A DNA stretch of 64,000 nt, taken from Mycobacterium sherrisii. GTDB lineage: Bacteria; Actinomycetota; Actinomycetes; Mycobacteriales; Mycobacteriaceae. The stretch covers positions 1 to 64,000 of the forward strand of contig NZ_LQPT01000092.1 in the NCBI RefSeq assembly GCF_002102355.1, in the 5' to 3' direction. Below are positions 18,089-30,154 of this stretch, one piece after another (positions within the stretch are counted from its first letter, which is position 1; every line of letters starts with the position of its first letter). The notes below the pieces were generated by a model that was not told the origin of the DNA, ran no database searches, and worked only from the letters and a program-made list of their open reading frames with translations. The position numbers were made by a program, and so were the translations under genes.

Positions 18089-19024
18089 CTATTTGACCAG
18101 GCGCACCTGCTGTTCGCTGCCGATCGCCGCACCGATGATGCCGGCCAGTCGCCGGTAGGACTCGTCACGGCCGCTCGAGGAGCGGAACACCAGGCCGATC
18201 CGCCGCCCGGGTCGCGGCGGCGCGAACTGCGCGAGACCCAGTTGGCTCCGGGCGGTCTCGACGGGCGCGGCGCTCTGCGGGATCAAGGTGACGCCCAGCC
18301 CGCCGGTCACGCATTGCACCGCCGTCGCCAGCGAGGCGGCCCGGGTGTCGGCGAGCTCGGCTCGCACTCCCGCCTTCTGGCAGACGTCGAGGGCCTGATC
18401 GCGCAGACAGTGGCCCTCGTCGAGCAGCAGCAGCGGCAGGTCGGCCAACGCCGAGGTCGGCACGCGGCGTTTGCCCGACATCGGATGGCCGGGCGGCACC
18501 GCAAGCAGGAAGTCCTCGTCGTAGATGGGCACCTCGGTGATGCCGCCGACGGCGGCGGGCACGGCGATCAGGGCGGCGTCCAAGGCTCCGCCGCGCAGCG
18601 CCGCCAGCAGACGTTCGGTCTGGTCCTCGATCACGCGCAGGGTGAGGGTGGGTAACCGCTCGGAGAGTCCGGCCAGCACCGTGGGCAGCACATAGGGCGC
18701 GACGGTGGGGATGATGCCCAGCCGCAGGGTGCCGTGCAGCGGGTCCGAGGTGCCCCCGGCGGCGGCGGTGAAGGCCTCGGCCGCCTCGACGACCGTCTGG
18801 GCCAGCGGCAAGAGTTGCGCGCCCTCCGGCGTCAAGCGGACACGCCGGGTGGACCGCTCGACGAGATGGGTGCCCAGGCCCGTCTCCAGTGCCGCCAGAG
18901 CCTGCGAGAGCGTCGACTGGCTGACGCCCAAAGCCGTTGCGGCGCTGCCGAAATGACGCTTCTCGGCGACCGCCGCGAACGCGCGCAGCCCGGCCAGGGT
19001 GGGTTGAAAACTCTTATCGGTCAT
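18089..19024 (-). CDS. oxyR: Peroxide-sensing LysR regulator OxyR (intact)
   Basis: 311 aa. N-terminal LysR helix-turn-helix ([23 protein letters not shown]) and a C-terminal sensor domain with the redox pair of cysteines in [14 protein letters not shown], spaced as in OxyR. It senses H2O2 through a disulfide and controls the divergent ahpC. The ATG at 19024 gives the normal length. oxyR is intact here, whereas it is a pseudogene in the M. tuberculosis complex. Confidence 0.92.
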   Translation of the reverse strand: MTDKSFQPTLAGLRAFAAVAEKRHFGSAATALGVSQSTLSQALAALETGLGTHLVERSTRRVRLTPEGAQLLPLAQTVVEAAEAFTAAAGGTSDPLHGTLRLGIIPTVAPYVLPTVLAGLSERLPTLTLRVIEDQTERLLAALRGGALDAALIAVPAAVGGITEVPIYDEDFLLAVPPGHPMSGKRRVPTSALADLPLLLLDEGHCLRDQALDVCQKAGVRAELADTRAASLATAVQCVTGGLGVTLIPQSAAPVETARSQLGLAQFAPPRPGRRIGLVFRSSSGRDESYRRLAGIIGAAIGSEQQVRLVK

Positions 19025-19027
19025 ACC

Positions 19028-19045
19028 TATAAGTCTAGTGCTATA
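19028..19045. promoter_or_regulatory. OxyR operator candidate
   Basis: Imperfect 18-bp dyad TATA-AGT-CTAG-TGC-TATA placed 3 bp upstream of the oxyR ATG and 82 bp upstream of ahpC. The symmetric ATA/TAT flanks and position suit a LysR-type binding site for autoregulation and ahpC activation. Confidence 0.55.
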
Positions 19046-19127
19046 TATCACCTTTACTTCAAGCCTCGGGCGGGGCAACATGGTCGGTGAACACTTATTC
19101 TTGACTAAATCCAGATAAGGAGCGGAT

Positions 19128-19715
19128 ATGTCATTGCTCACGATCGGCGACCAGTTCCCCGCCTACGAGCTCACGGGCCTGATCGGCGGCGACCTGTCGA
19201 AGGTCGACGCGCAGCAGCCGGAGGACTACTTCAAGACCTTCTCCAGCGACGACTACGAGGGCAAGTGGCGGATCGTGTTCTTCTGGCCGAAGGACTTCAC
19301 CTTCGTCTGCCCGACCGAGATCGCCGCGTTCGGCAAGCTGAACGACGAGTTCGAGGATCGCGACGCGAAGGTGCTCGGCGTCTCGGTCGACAGCGAATTC
19401 GTGCACTTCCAGTGGCGTGCGCAGCACGAGGATCTGAAGAAGCTGCCGTTCCCGATGCTGTCGGACATCAAGCGCGAACTCGCCTTGGCGACCGGAGTGC
19501 TCAACGACAGCGGCGTCGCGGACCGGGTGACCTTCATCGTCGACCCCAACAACGAGATCCAATTCGTCTCGGCGACCGCGGGATCGGTGGGGCGTAACGT
19601 CGACGAGGTGCTGCGCGTGCTGGATGCCCTGCAGTCCGACGAGCTGTGCGCTTGCAACTGGCGCAAGGGCGACCCGACCCTGAACGCCGGCGAACTGCTC
19701 AAGGCGTCTGCGTAA
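19128..19715 (+). CDS. ahpC: Alkyl hydroperoxide reductase AhpC
   Basis: 195-aa peroxiredoxin. Peroxidatic Cys in FTFVCPTEI and resolving Cys near the C terminus in [12 protein letters not shown]. It reduces H2O2, organic peroxides and peroxynitrite, re-reduced through AhpD. AGGAGCGG precedes the ATG. Divergent from oxyR and followed after 15 bp by ahpD. Confidence 0.97.
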   Translation: MSLLTIGDQFPAYELTGLIGGDLSKVDAQQPEDYFKTFSSDDYEGKWRIVFFWPKDFTFVCPTEIAAFGKLNDEFEDRDAKVLGVSVDSEFVHFQWRAQHEDLKKLPFPMLSDIKRELALATGVLNDSGVADRVTFIVDPNNEIQFVSATAGSVGRNVDEVLRVLDALQSDELCACNWRKGDPTLNAGELLKASA

Positions 19716-19730
19716 CTCAGGAGAGGCGAC

Positions 19731-20267
19731 ATGACCATCGAAAACCTCAGGGACGCGCTGCCCGAGTACGCCAAGGACCTCAAGCTGAACCTCGGCTCGA
19801 TCACGCGGACCACGGTGCTCGACAACGAACAGTTGTGGGGCACGCTGTTGGCCAGCGCCGCGGCGACGCGAAACAACCAGGTGCTCACCGAGATTGGCTC
19901 CGAGGCCGCCGACAACCTGTCCGCCGAGGCATACCAGGCGGCGCTGGGTGCGGCGTCCATCATGGGCATGAACAACGTGTTCTACCGAGGCCGCGGTTTC
20001 TTGGATGGCAAGTACGACGACCTGCGCGCCGGGTTGCGGATGAACATCATCGGCAATCCGGGCGTGGACAAGGCGAATTTCGAGCTGTGGTCGTTCGCGG
20101 TCTCGTCGATCAACGGCTGCTCGCACTGCGTCCTCGCGCACGAGCAGACGCTGCGTGAGGCGGGCGTGGAACGCGAAGTCATTCTCGAAGCGCTCAAAGT
20201 CGCGGCGATCGTCGCCGGTGTGGCCCAGGCGATCACGGCCGCCGAGACGCTGGCCGGCGTCGGCTGA
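19731..20267 (+). CDS. ahpD: Alkyl hydroperoxidase AhpD
   Basis: 178-aa AhpD with the redox motif [13 protein letters not shown] (CxxC followed by the conserved His). It passes electrons from lipoamide-linked partners to AhpC. GGAGAGG precedes the ATG, 15 bp after the ahpC stop; the two genes form one operon. Confidence 0.96.
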   Translation: MTIENLRDALPEYAKDLKLNLGSITRTTVLDNEQLWGTLLASAAATRNNQVLTEIGSEAADNLSAEAYQAALGAASIMGMNNVFYRGRGFLDGKYDDLRAGLRMNIIGNPGVDKANFELWSFAVSSINGCSHCVLAHEQTLREAGVEREVILEALKVAAIVAGVAQAITAAETLAGVG

Positions 20268-20289
20268 CCGCAGGGTTGACGCCTCGCTC

Positions 20290-21603
20290 ATGACCCCGTC
20301 CTGGGTTCAGCACGCGATCTGGTGGCAGGTCTATCCCTTGGGCTTCGTGGGAGCGTTTCCCACCCCCGAGGGATCGGCCCCGCCGGACGCGGGCGAACAT
20401 CGGCTCCGGCGGATCGCCGCGTGGCTGGACCACGCCGTCGAGCTGGGGGCCTCCGGGATCGCGCTGGGCCCGATCTTCGCCTCGCGCACACACGGTTACG
20501 ACACCACCGACCATTACCGCATCGACCCGCGACTCGGTGACGACGCCGACTTCGACCACCTCATCGAGGAAGCGCACCGGCGCGGCTTGCGGGTGCTGCT
20601 GGACGGCGTGTTCAACCACGTCGGGGTGGACTTTGCGCGCTACCGGGATGCGTCCGACGACGACGCCGCGGCACGCTGGTTTCGCGGGCGTCCGGGCGCA
20701 TTCCACACCTTCGAGGGGCACGCCCACCTCATCACCCTCAATCACGCCAACCCCGAGGTCGTCGACTACGTCGTCGACGTGCTGGCGCATTGGCTGCAAC
20801 GCGGCGCCGACGGTTGGCGGTTGGACGCGGCTTACGCCGTGCCGCAAGACTTCTGGGCGACAGTCCTGCCCCGGGTGCGGCAACGTCACCCGGATGCCTG
20901 GTTCGTCGGCGAACTCATCCACGGTGACTACGCGGCGATCGTCGAGGCGGCCACGTTCGACTCGGCGACCCAGTACGAGCTGTGGAAGGCGATCTGGAGC
21001 AGTCTCAACGACAGCAACTTCTTCGAATTGGACTGGGCGTTACAGCGGCACAACGAATTCCTGGCCGGCTTCGCTCCGCTCACATTCGTCGGCAACCACG
21101 ACGTCACGCGCATCGCCAGCCGGCTGGAAAACCCCGGCCACCTGGCGCACGCCCTGGTATTGCTGTTGACGATCGGCGGCGTGCCCAGCGTGTACGCCGG
21201 CGACGAGTTCGGCTGCACCGGCATCAAAGAGGAACGGTACGGCGGCGACGACGCGGTGCGCCCCGAGTTCGGCTCTCCCCCGCTGCCATTGGACGCCGCC
21301 GGTGCCGAGACCTGGCGCCTGCACCAGTTCCTGGTCGGCTTGCGCCGCCGCCACCCGTGGCTGCACTCGGCCACAACCACCGCGTTGCGGCTGACCAACG
21401 AGCACTACCTCTACCAGACCCGTTCCGGTGACCAGACCGTACTGGTTGCGCTCAACATCGGCGACGAGCCGCTGCGGCTGGTGCTGTCGGAGCTGGGTGC
21501 GCCGCGGGCCGAGGTCATCGGCGGGTCCGGCGCGCCGCCCCGTGACATCGTCGACGAGCTGACCGTCGAGGCGCACGGCTGGCGCATCGTGCGGCCCGCC
21601 TAA
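20290..21603 (+). CDS. GH13 alpha-amylase family glycosidase
   Basis: 437-aa TIM-barrel glycoside hydrolase of family 13. The four conserved regions are visible: LDGVFNHVG, ADGWRLDAAY (catalytic nucleophile Asp), WFVGELIHGD (acid/base Glu) and FVGNHDVTRI (third Asp). Length suits a small cytosolic oligosaccharide-hydrolysing or transglycosylating enzyme. It starts 22 bp after ahpD on the same strand, so it may be read through from the ahpC promoter; a functional link to peroxide defence is not evident. No signal peptide. Confidence 0.87.
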   Translation: MTPSWVQHAIWWQVYPLGFVGAFPTPEGSAPPDAGEHRLRRIAAWLDHAVELGASGIALGPIFASRTHGYDTTDHYRIDPRLGDDADFDHLIEEAHRRGLRVLLDGVFNHVGVDFARYRDASDDDAAARWFRGRPGAFHTFEGHAHLITLNHANPEVVDYVVDVLAHWLQRGADGWRLDAAYAVPQDFWATVLPRVRQRHPDAWFVGELIHGDYAAIVEAATFDSATQYELWKAIWSSLNDSNFFELDWALQRHNEFLAGFAPLTFVGNHDVTRIASRLENPGHLAHALVLLLTIGGVPSVYAGDEFGCTGIKEERYGGDDAVRPEFGSPPLPLDAAGAETWRLHQFLVGLRRRHPWLHSATTTALRLTNEHYLYQTRSGDQTVLVALNIGDEPLRLVLSELGAPRAEVIGGSGAPPRDIVDELTVEAHGWRIVRPA

Positions 21604-22034
21604 CCCTTCAGCCGCGCCAGCGTCAACGGGTCCCGCTCGCCCCGGTAATGCGTGTCGAGCACCGAGGTGAAGTCCTGATGATCGTTGCTGGCGAGCGCGA
21701 ACAACGTCATCGACGAGCGCAGCTTGAGGTCATCCGGAGACCCGAAGATCTCCGCGACCGAGCGACCCCGCACCTGGCTGACCAGCCGGGCGCATTCGTG
21801 CAGCCGCGGGCCCAGCAACTCATGTGCCAAGTAGGCGCGCGCCTCGGACAGGGAGGTGATGCCGTACTCGAGTGCCGTCGGGCTGCTGCCCAGGCCGCGC
21901 AGCTGCGGGAAGACGAACCACATCCAGTGGCCGCGTTTGCGTCCGGCGTGCAGCTGCTCGACGACACTGCGATACACCGGAGCCTGGGCGACAACGAACC
22001 GTGTCAAACGGAACGGGTCGGTTGACGATTCCAT
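21600..22034 (-). CDS. DUF1810 family protein (Rv1873-like)
   Basis: 144-aa DUF1810 protein: [36 protein letters not shown] and [13 protein letters not shown] are the family blocks, and the length matches Rv1873 (145 aa). The family has a helical fold and no known activity. Convergent with the amylase gene, overlapping by 4 bp, and divergent from lldD2. Confidence 0.85.
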   Translation of the reverse strand: MESSTDPFRLTRFVVAQAPVYRSVVEQLHAGRKRGHWMWFVFPQLRGLGSSPTALEYGITSLSEARAYLAHELLGPRLHECARLVSQVRGRSVAEIFGSPDDLKLRSSMTLFALASNDHQDFTSVLDTHYRGERDPLTLARLKG

Positions 22035-22052
22035 CTGACTACGGTGGCATAC

Positions 22053-23288
22053 ATGGTCGTGAAAAGACGCGTCCCCCGACTACGTGAGCTGACGCCGCTG
22101 ATGCAATTCAAGCGGCCGCAATGGGATGCAACCCAGCGCCGGGTGGATGCCGCCTTCACGATCGAGGATCTGCGACGCATCGCCAAACGCCGCACCCCTA
22201 AGGCGGCCTTCGACTACACCGACGGCGGCGCCGAGGACGAGCTGTCGATGGTTCGCGCCCGGCAGGCGTTCCGCGACGTCGAGTTCCACCCCACGATCCT
22301 GCGCGACGTCAGCAATGTGAACGCCGGCTGGGAGGTGCTGGGCGCGCCGGTGGCGTTGCCGTTCGGCATCGCGCCGACCGGCTTCACCCGGTTGATGCAG
22401 ACCGAAGGCGAAATCGCGGGCGCGTCGGCGGCCGCCAAGGCCGGCATTCCGTTCTCGCTCTCGACGCTGGGCACCTGCGCGATCGAAGACCTGGTCGCGG
22501 CGGTACCCCAGGGCCGCAAGTGGTTTCAGCTGTACATGTGGAAAGACCGGGAGCGGTCCATGGCGCTGGTCAAGCGCGCCGCCGCGGCAGGCTTCGACAC
22601 CCTGCTGGTCACCGTCGACGTCCCGGTCGCCGGTGCGCGATTCCGCGACAACCGTAACGGGATGACCATCCCGCCGTCGTTGACGCTGCGCACCGTGCTC
22701 GATGCCGTGCCCCACCCGAAATGGTGGTTCGACCTGTTGACCACCGAGCCGCTGGCATTCGCGTCGCTGGACCGCTGGCCCGGAACCGTCGCCGAATACC
22801 TGAGCACGATGTTCGACCCCAGCCTTACCTTCGAAGACCTGGTCTGGATCAAGGAGCAGTGGCCCGGCAAGCTCGTGGTCAAGGGGATCCAGACGCTCGA
22901 GGACGCGCGCGCCGTGGTCGATCGCGGTGTCGACGGCCTGGTGCTGTCCAATCACGGTGGCCGGCAGCTGGACCGCGCGCCGGTGCCGTTCCATCTGTTG
23001 CCGGTGGTGTCGCGCGAGCTCGGCAAGGACACCGAAATTCTGGTGGACACCGGCATTATGTCGGGCGCCGACATCGCGGCGGCGATCGCGCTCGGGGCGC
23101 GGTTCACGCTGGTCGGTCGCGCCTACCTGTACGGTTTGATGGCCGGCGGCGAGGCGGGTGTCAACCGCGCGATCCAAATCCTGGAGACCGGTGTGCGGCG
23201 CACCATGCAGCTGTTGGGTGTGACCAGCCTCGAGGAGCTGTCCCCGACGCACGTGACGCAGCTGCGGCGGATGGCGCCGATCGAGTAG
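22053..23288 (+). CDS. lldD2: FMN-dependent L-lactate dehydrogenase LldD2
   Basis: 411-aa flavin-dependent alpha-hydroxy-acid dehydrogenase, close to Rv1872c throughout: [59 protein letters not shown], and the active-site SNHGGRQLD with catalytic His and Arg. Oxidises L-lactate to pyruvate and feeds the respiratory chain. A GTG nine bases upstream is possible, but the ATG at 22053 matches the start MAVNRRVPR of Rv1872c. Confidence 0.93.
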   Translation: MVVKRRVPRLRELTPLMQFKRPQWDATQRRVDAAFTIEDLRRIAKRRTPKAAFDYTDGGAEDELSMVRARQAFRDVEFHPTILRDVSNVNAGWEVLGAPVALPFGIAPTGFTRLMQTEGEIAGASAAAKAGIPFSLSTLGTCAIEDLVAAVPQGRKWFQLYMWKDRERSMALVKRAAAAGFDTLLVTVDVPVAGARFRDNRNGMTIPPSLTLRTVLDAVPHPKWWFDLLTTEPLAFASLDRWPGTVAEYLSTMFDPSLTFEDLVWIKEQWPGKLVVKGIQTLEDARAVVDRGVDGLVLSNHGGRQLDRAPVPFHLLPVVSRELGKDTEILVDTGIMSGADIAAAIALGARFTLVGRAYLYGLMAGGEAGVNRAIQILETGVRRTMQLLGVTSLEELSPTHVTQLRRMAPIE

Positions 23289-23338
23289 GTCAGACCGGCC
23301 CTGTTGCGGCCGTAGTCGAAACCTGCCAGGGTGGTTAC

Positions 23339-23887
23339 GTGAAATTCGGATTCGTGTCCGGCCGCCCCTGCCTGGACTTTGCGGGCACGTTGAAGCACCG
23401 CAACAGCACCTGTGCGGAGCGACTGACCGAGCCCGCCGTGTTGTCGGAATGGGCCGTGCAGGCCGGGCTGGTCGACGTCGGCATCGAGGTCACCGCCGCC
23501 GACCTCGCCGCGGCGATTGAAGTGCGCGAAGGCATCTACCGGACCGCCATCGCCCGGCTGGACGGTGCCCGGCCGCGACCCGCCGACGTCGATCTGCTCA
23601 ACGAGCGGGCAGCGCGACCCCGGCTGACGCCGCGGCTGCTGATGACCGGTGCCATCTCGCGCGAGGGCACCGCGGCACAGCTGATCGCCACGCTGGCCGC
23701 CGACCTGCTCGACCTGCTCGCCGGGCCGGACATCGCCAACGTCAAGCGCTGCGCGCACCCCGACTGCACGCTGCTCTACGTCGATTTCTCGCGGGCCAAG
23801 AACCGCCAGTGGTGCGGCATGGCCACCTGCGGCAACAAGGTCAAAGTTCAGGCCTTCCGGGCTCGCCAGCGGGCCTCGGCACACTGA
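23339..23887 (+). CDS. CGNR zinc-finger transcription factor-like protein
   Basis: 182 aa. N-terminal ABATE-type domain (FVSGRPCLDFAGTLKHR) and a C-terminal CGNR zinc finger: KRCAHPDCTLLYVDFSRAKNRQWCGMATCGNKVKVQAFRAR, with four cysteines and the signature CGN-K variant (CGNK instead of CGNR). The family is thought to bind DNA as stress-linked regulators. GTG start, 50 bp after lldD2 on the same strand. Confidence 0.83.
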   Translation: MKFGFVSGRPCLDFAGTLKHRNSTCAERLTEPAVLSEWAVQAGLVDVGIEVTAADLAAAIEVREGIYRTAIARLDGARPRPADVDLLNERAARPRLTPRLLMTGAISREGTAAQLIATLAADLLDLLAGPDIANVKRCAHPDCTLLYVDFSRAKNRQWCGMATCGNKVKVQAFRARQRASAH

Positions 23888-23978
23888 TCGACCAGCTCAC
23901 GGGCGCACAGGCAGCCGTCCGGGAACAAAAGCAACCGTCCGAAGGTTGAGCGCAGCAGACTAAACCTTTGGAGGATTG

Positions 23979-26303
<2,325 letters not shown>

Positions 26304-26514
26304 GCGCCGACGGATTCGGTGCGGCACCGCCCCGGCCGGAATGCCCGGAAACGTTTTAGCCTCCCCCGCGGCTGGGTACGCGTGGTGGCGGAGGCAAACC
26401 GGCCGGGGGGTGTGACCTCTACTCGGCGGCTGACGAAAGTCGCTGGGGACGAACAACAAATCGCCGTCGCACGGCTGCCGCATGGCAGTCCAGCGGCAGG
26501 ATAAGGAGTTCATC

Positions 26515-26862
26515 ATGAGGTTGAACAAGATCGCTGCCAGCACCGTGATCGCCGGTGCGCTGACGTCCGGTGGCCTCGGAATCGGCGCCGGTTTGGCGCA
26601 GGCCCATCCGAACGATCCGCCGTGGATACCGGGTTGTAACGGGCCGGGCGTCAACTGCAACGGGCCCGGCAACCCCCTGCCACCAGGACAGCGCGGCGCG
26701 CCGCCGCCGGGGCACTGGAACGATCCGGTGGGGTATGGGCTTCCGGCGACGTGGAGTCCGCCGAATGCGCCGGGGAACTACCCGGTGGTGTGGAATCCCA
26801 ACGCGTCGTCGTGGGGTGTCTATCTGACACCGAACGGCGTGTTCATCCCTTACCAGGGATAG
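26515..26862 (+). CDS. Small secreted Gly/Pro-rich protein
   Basis: 115 aa. Signal peptide of about 30 residues ending in AGLAQA before HPNDPP, then a Gly-Pro-Asn-Trp-rich mature region (PGCNGPGVNCNGPGN, then WNDPVGYGLP and WNPNASSWGVYLTPNGV). Two cysteines could form a disulfide. It belongs to a group of small exported mycobacterial proteins without known function. AAGGAG precedes the ATG; the frame begins 11 codons earlier but without a signal. A strong hairpin follows. Confidence 0.8.
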   Translation: MRLNKIAASTVIAGALTSGGLGIGAGLAQAHPNDPPWIPGCNGPGVNCNGPGNPLPPGQRGAPPPGHWNDPVGYGLPATWSPPNAPGNYPVVWNPNASSWGVYLTPNGVFIPYQG

Positions 26863-26868
26863 CAGGCC

Positions 26869-26906
26869 CTGCGGCAGTCGCCTCCCACCCGGGGCGGCTG
26901 CCGCAG
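26869..26906 (+). terminator. Terminator hairpin after the secreted protein gene
   Basis: 14-bp stem with one G-T wobble (26869-26882 with 26893-26906, CTGCGGCAG...CTGCCGCAG) and a 10-nt loop, starting 6 bp after the stop codon. Confidence 0.75.
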
Positions 26907-26968
26907 TCCCGCATTCTGGGCCCCGCCCGGCGATCCGCGTCGTTGTCATGCGCAGCAGAATGGGTGAC

Positions 26969-27358
26969 ATGACCAACCTTGGCGCTCTCAAACGGCAGGT
27001 AGTGCACCGCGTTCAGCGGCTGGTTATCAATCCGGTGGGGCGGCAGTTGCCCGTCACCATGATCGAAACGACCGGCCGTAAAAGCGGCCTGCCGCGGCGC
27101 ACCGCGGTCGGCGGGCGGGTGGTGGACGGCCAGTTCTGGATGGTCGCCGAGCACGGCGACCATTCCGACTATGTGCGCAACATCAAGGCCAACCCGAACG
27201 TGAGAGTGCGCACCGGGGGGCGGTGGCGCAACGGAACGGCCCACCTGCTGCCCGAGGATGACGCGGTGGCACGCCTGGGCAGCCTCCCCAAGCTCAACAG
27301 CGCGGTGGTCCGCATGATGGGTACCGACTTGTTGACCATCCGGGTGGACCTGGACTGA
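26969..27358 (+). CDS. Deazaflavin (F420)-dependent nitroreductase family protein (Rv1871c-like)
   Basis: 129 aa, the length of Rv1871c. Split-barrel DDN-type fold: ETTGRKSGLPRRTAV (cofactor-binding loop), VVDGQFWMVAEHGDHSDYVRNIKANPNVRV and the tail LLTIRVDLD. Family members use reduced F420 for quinone or nitro-group reduction. The upstream ATG at 26948 is in frame, but the start at 26969 fits the known length and follows GGGTGA. Confidence 0.82.
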   Translation: MTNLGALKRQVVHRVQRLVINPVGRQLPVTMIETTGRKSGLPRRTAVGGRVVDGQFWMVAEHGDHSDYVRNIKANPNVRVRTGGRWRNGTAHLLPEDDAVARLGSLPKLNSAVVRMMGTDLLTIRVDLD

Positions 27359-27490
27359 TCGGCTCGCGTCGACTGCGAGCAGCCGCGGCGGCCGCACGTG
27401 CGTCCGATGGCGATAGTTGGCCGCTGGGTTGCGTGGCCGCCGAATAGACGAAGTCGTTTGCCGCGGCGCGGCGCGGGTACGCGCCGTGTC

Positions 27491-28135
27491 ATGGGCAACT
27501 CGGACGAGGCCAAGACGCGGGTGCGGCGCGTGCTCCAGGTCGGTGGTACCACCTACGCCGACGAGGCGGGTATTCGGCTCGGCAAAAAGCCGATGCCGTT
27601 GTTTCAGCTGCTCGTGTTGTGCATGCTGGCCAGCAAACCCATCGATGCTGCCATCGCCGTGCAGGCGGCTCGGGAGCTGTTCAACGCGGGCCTGCGCACG
27701 CCGAAGGCCGTGTTGGCGGCCGATCGACAGACGATGATCAGCGCCTTCGGCCGGGCCCACTATGTGCGCTACGACGAAAGCTCGGCGACCCGCCTCACCG
27801 ACCTGGCGCAGCGAGTTCGCGACGAGTACGGCGGCGATCTGCGCGCACTGGCCGAACGCAGCCACCACGATCCCGCCCAGGCCAAACGAATGCTGAAGGG
27901 ATTCAAGGGAATCGGTGATACGGGAGCCGACATCTATCTGCGCGAAGTCCAAGACGTCTGGACGTGGGTGCGCCCCTATTTCGACGACCGTGCCACCGGC
28001 ACCGCCCGACAACTCGGTTTGCCCACCGCGCCGGACAAGCTGAAAGCCCTTGCACCGCGGGATAATTCGAGGCTGGCCGCCGCACTCGTCAGGGCGTCAC
28101 TGGATGAGGATCTGCGCCGGCGGATGACGGGTTGA
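27491..28135 (+). CDS. HhH-GPD/endonuclease III-like DNA repair protein (Rv1870c-like)
   Basis: 214 aa. Helical domain followed by a helix-hairpin-helix (MLKGFKGIGDTGADIYLREVQ) and TWVRPYFDDRA, the layout of HhH-GPD base-excision glycosylases; the iron-sulfur cluster of Nth is absent. The catalytic Lys of Nth-type enzymes is not evident, so damage recognition without lyase activity is possible. It ends overlapping the next gene by 4 bp. Length near that of Rv1870c (211 aa). Confidence 0.75.
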   Translation: MGNSDEAKTRVRRVLQVGGTTYADEAGIRLGKKPMPLFQLLVLCMLASKPIDAAIAVQAARELFNAGLRTPKAVLAADRQTMISAFGRAHYVRYDESSATRLTDLAQRVRDEYGGDLRALAERSHHDPAQAKRMLKGFKGIGDTGADIYLREVQDVWTWVRPYFDDRATGTARQLGLPTAPDKLKALAPRDNSRLAAALVRASLDEDLRRRMTG

Positions 28136-28866
28136 CGATTCGCATCGGTACCTCGGGGTGGTCCTACGACCACTGGGTCGACGTGCTGTACCCGCCGCGA
28201 ACGCCGTCGGCCCGCCGGCTGGACCGCTACACCGAAGTGTTCGACACCGTCGAGCTCAATGCCAGTTTCTATCGCTGGCCCAAGGATTCGACGTTCACCG
28301 GATGGCGCGACCGGCTGCCGCCCGGGTTCACCATGTCGGTCAAGGCTCACCGCGGGCTGACCCACTATCGCCGACTGTCTTCCCCCGAGCCGTGGATCGA
28401 GCGATTTGAGCGATGCTGGCAGCTGCTGGGTGAGCGTCGCGGCGTGCTGCTGGTGCAGCTGCATCCGGAACTACGGCGCGACGAGGCGACGCTGGCCCGC
28501 CTCGACGCGTTCCTCGGCCAACTGCCGCAACACATCCGGGTCGCCCTTGAGTTGCGGCATCCGTCTTGGGACGAACCGGCCGTCTACCGGACGCTGGAAA
28601 GCCACCGCGCCGCATACGTGGTGATGAGCGGCGCCGGGCTGGCGTGCATACCCCGGGCTACCGCCGACTTCGTCTACGTCCGGATGCACGGGCCCGACTC
28701 CGACACGATCTACGCGGGCTCCTATTCGGCCGACCAATTGCGGCTGTGGGCCGACCGGGTCGGCGAATGGGACCGCGACGGCAGGGACGTGTGGATGTAC
28801 TTCAACAACGACCTCGGCGGCCACGCGGTGCGCAACGCCCTGGTGTTGCGGGACCTGGTGGGTTAA
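28132..28866 (+). CDS. DUF72 (YecE-like) family protein
   Basis: 244-aa TIM-barrel protein of DUF72: IRIGTSGWSYDHWVDVLYP, the ELNASFYRWP block, FTMSVKAHRGLTHYRRL, and VYVRMHGPD then WMYFNNDLGGHAV. The family has no proven biochemical role, although it is frequent beside DNA-repair genes, as here (4-bp overlap with the HhH gene; TTG start). Cytosolic. Confidence 0.85.
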   Translation: MTIRIGTSGWSYDHWVDVLYPPRTPSARRLDRYTEVFDTVELNASFYRWPKDSTFTGWRDRLPPGFTMSVKAHRGLTHYRRLSSPEPWIERFERCWQLLGERRGVLLVQLHPELRRDEATLARLDAFLGQLPQHIRVALELRHPSWDEPAVYRTLESHRAAYVVMSGAGLACIPRATADFVYVRMHGPDSDTIYAGSYSADQLRLWADRVGEWDRDGRDVWMYFNNDLGGHAVRNALVLRDLVG

Positions 28867-28912
28867 CCCGCCGCGAGTAGGGTGGGACTGCGATACGAAC
28901 GGAGCAGCGATC

Positions 28913-30154
28913 ATGGCCAGTTCGACCACTTTCGTCATCGTCGGCGGCGGCCTTGCCGGAGCCAAGGCAGTAGAAGCGTTGCGAGACAACGGCTTCGACG
29001 GTCAGATTATTTTGTTCGCCGAGGAGTCGCGGCTGCCCTATGAGCGGCCGCCGCTGTCCAAGGAGTACCTGGCCGGCAAGAAGACGCTGGCCGACTTCAC
29101 GGTGCACAACTCCGACTGGTACGTGGACCACCGCATCGACCTGCGACTCGGGTCGCCGGTAGTCCGCGTGGATCCCGACGCGCACACCGTGGCCCTCGGT
29201 GACGGCACCACCGTGCATTACGACAAGCTGTTGCTGGCGACCGGGTCGGCGCCGCGGCGCCCCCCGATCCCGGGGGTTACCGTCGACGGCGTCTATTACC
29301 TGCGCAGCTACCAGGACGCCGAACTGTTGGATTCCGTTCTCACCGAGGGATCTTCGCTGGCCGTGCTCGGCGCCGGTTGGATCGGGCTCGAGGTCGCCGC
29401 GGCCGCCCGGCAGCGCGGTGTCGCCGTGACCGTCGTCGAAGCGGCCAGGCAACCCCTGGTGGCCGCGCTCGGCGAGACCGTGGGCGAGCTGTTCGCCGCC
29501 CTGCATCGCGAGCACGGGGTGGATTTGCGATTGAACACCCAGGTCGAGGAGATCGCCACGACCGGCGACGCGGCCACCGGGCTGCGGCTGCGGGACGGGT
29601 CGACGGTCGCCGCCGATGCCGTGTTGGTGGCGGTCGGCGCGAAACCCAACGTCGAGCTGGCCGAGCAGGCCGGGCTGTCCCTCGGGTCCGGCCCGCAGGG
29701 TGGTGTGCTGGTCGATGCCTCGCTACGCACCAGCGACCCCGACATCTACGCCGTCGGCGACATCGCCGCCGCCGAACACCCGTTGTACGGCGCACGCATC
29801 CGCACCGAACATTGGGCCAACGCGCTCAAGCAACCGGCCGCCGCCGCCGCCGGGATGCTCGGCACCCCAACCGACTACCGCGAACTGCCGTATTTCTTCA
29901 CCGATCAGTACGACCTCGGCATGGAGTACGTCGGGCACGCACCCGACTTCGACAGGGTGGTGTTCCGCGGCAACGTCCCCGGGCGGGAGTTCGTCGCATT
30001 CTGGCTCGACGGCGACAACCGGGTGCTCGCCGGGATGAACGTCAACATCTGGGACGTGCTCGACGACGTCAAAGCCCTGATCCGGTCTGGAGCTCCCGTC
30101 GACCCCGACAGGCTGGCTGACCCGCAGTCACCCCTGGGCGATCTCGGGGGGTGA
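28913..30154 (+). CDS. NAD(P)H:ferredoxin reductase-type flavoprotein (Rv1869c-like)
   Basis: 413-aa FAD-dependent reductase: FAD-binding VIVGGGLAGAKAVEALR, LPYERPPLSKEYL, a second Rossmann motif VLGAGWIGLEVAAAA for NAD(P)H, and IYAVGDIAAAEHP. Similar to rubredoxin/ferredoxin reductases serving P450 or dioxygenase systems. No ferredoxin gene lies adjacent. Its end overlaps the convergent Rv1868-like gene by 27 bp. Confidence 0.88.
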   Translation: MASSTTFVIVGGGLAGAKAVEALRDNGFDGQIILFAEESRLPYERPPLSKEYLAGKKTLADFTVHNSDWYVDHRIDLRLGSPVVRVDPDAHTVALGDGTTVHYDKLLLATGSAPRRPPIPGVTVDGVYYLRSYQDAELLDSVLTEGSSLAVLGAGWIGLEVAAAARQRGVAVTVVEAARQPLVAALGETVGELFAALHREHGVDLRLNTQVEEIATTGDAATGLRLRDGSTVAADAVLVAVGAKPNVELAEQAGLSLGSGPQGGVLVDASLRTSDPDIYAVGDIAAAEHPLYGARIRTEHWANALKQPAAAAAGMLGTPTDYRELPYFFTDQYDLGMEYVGHAPDFDRVVFRGNVPGREFVAFWLDGDNRVLAGMNVNIWDVLDDVKALIRSGAPVDPDRLADPQSPLGDLGG

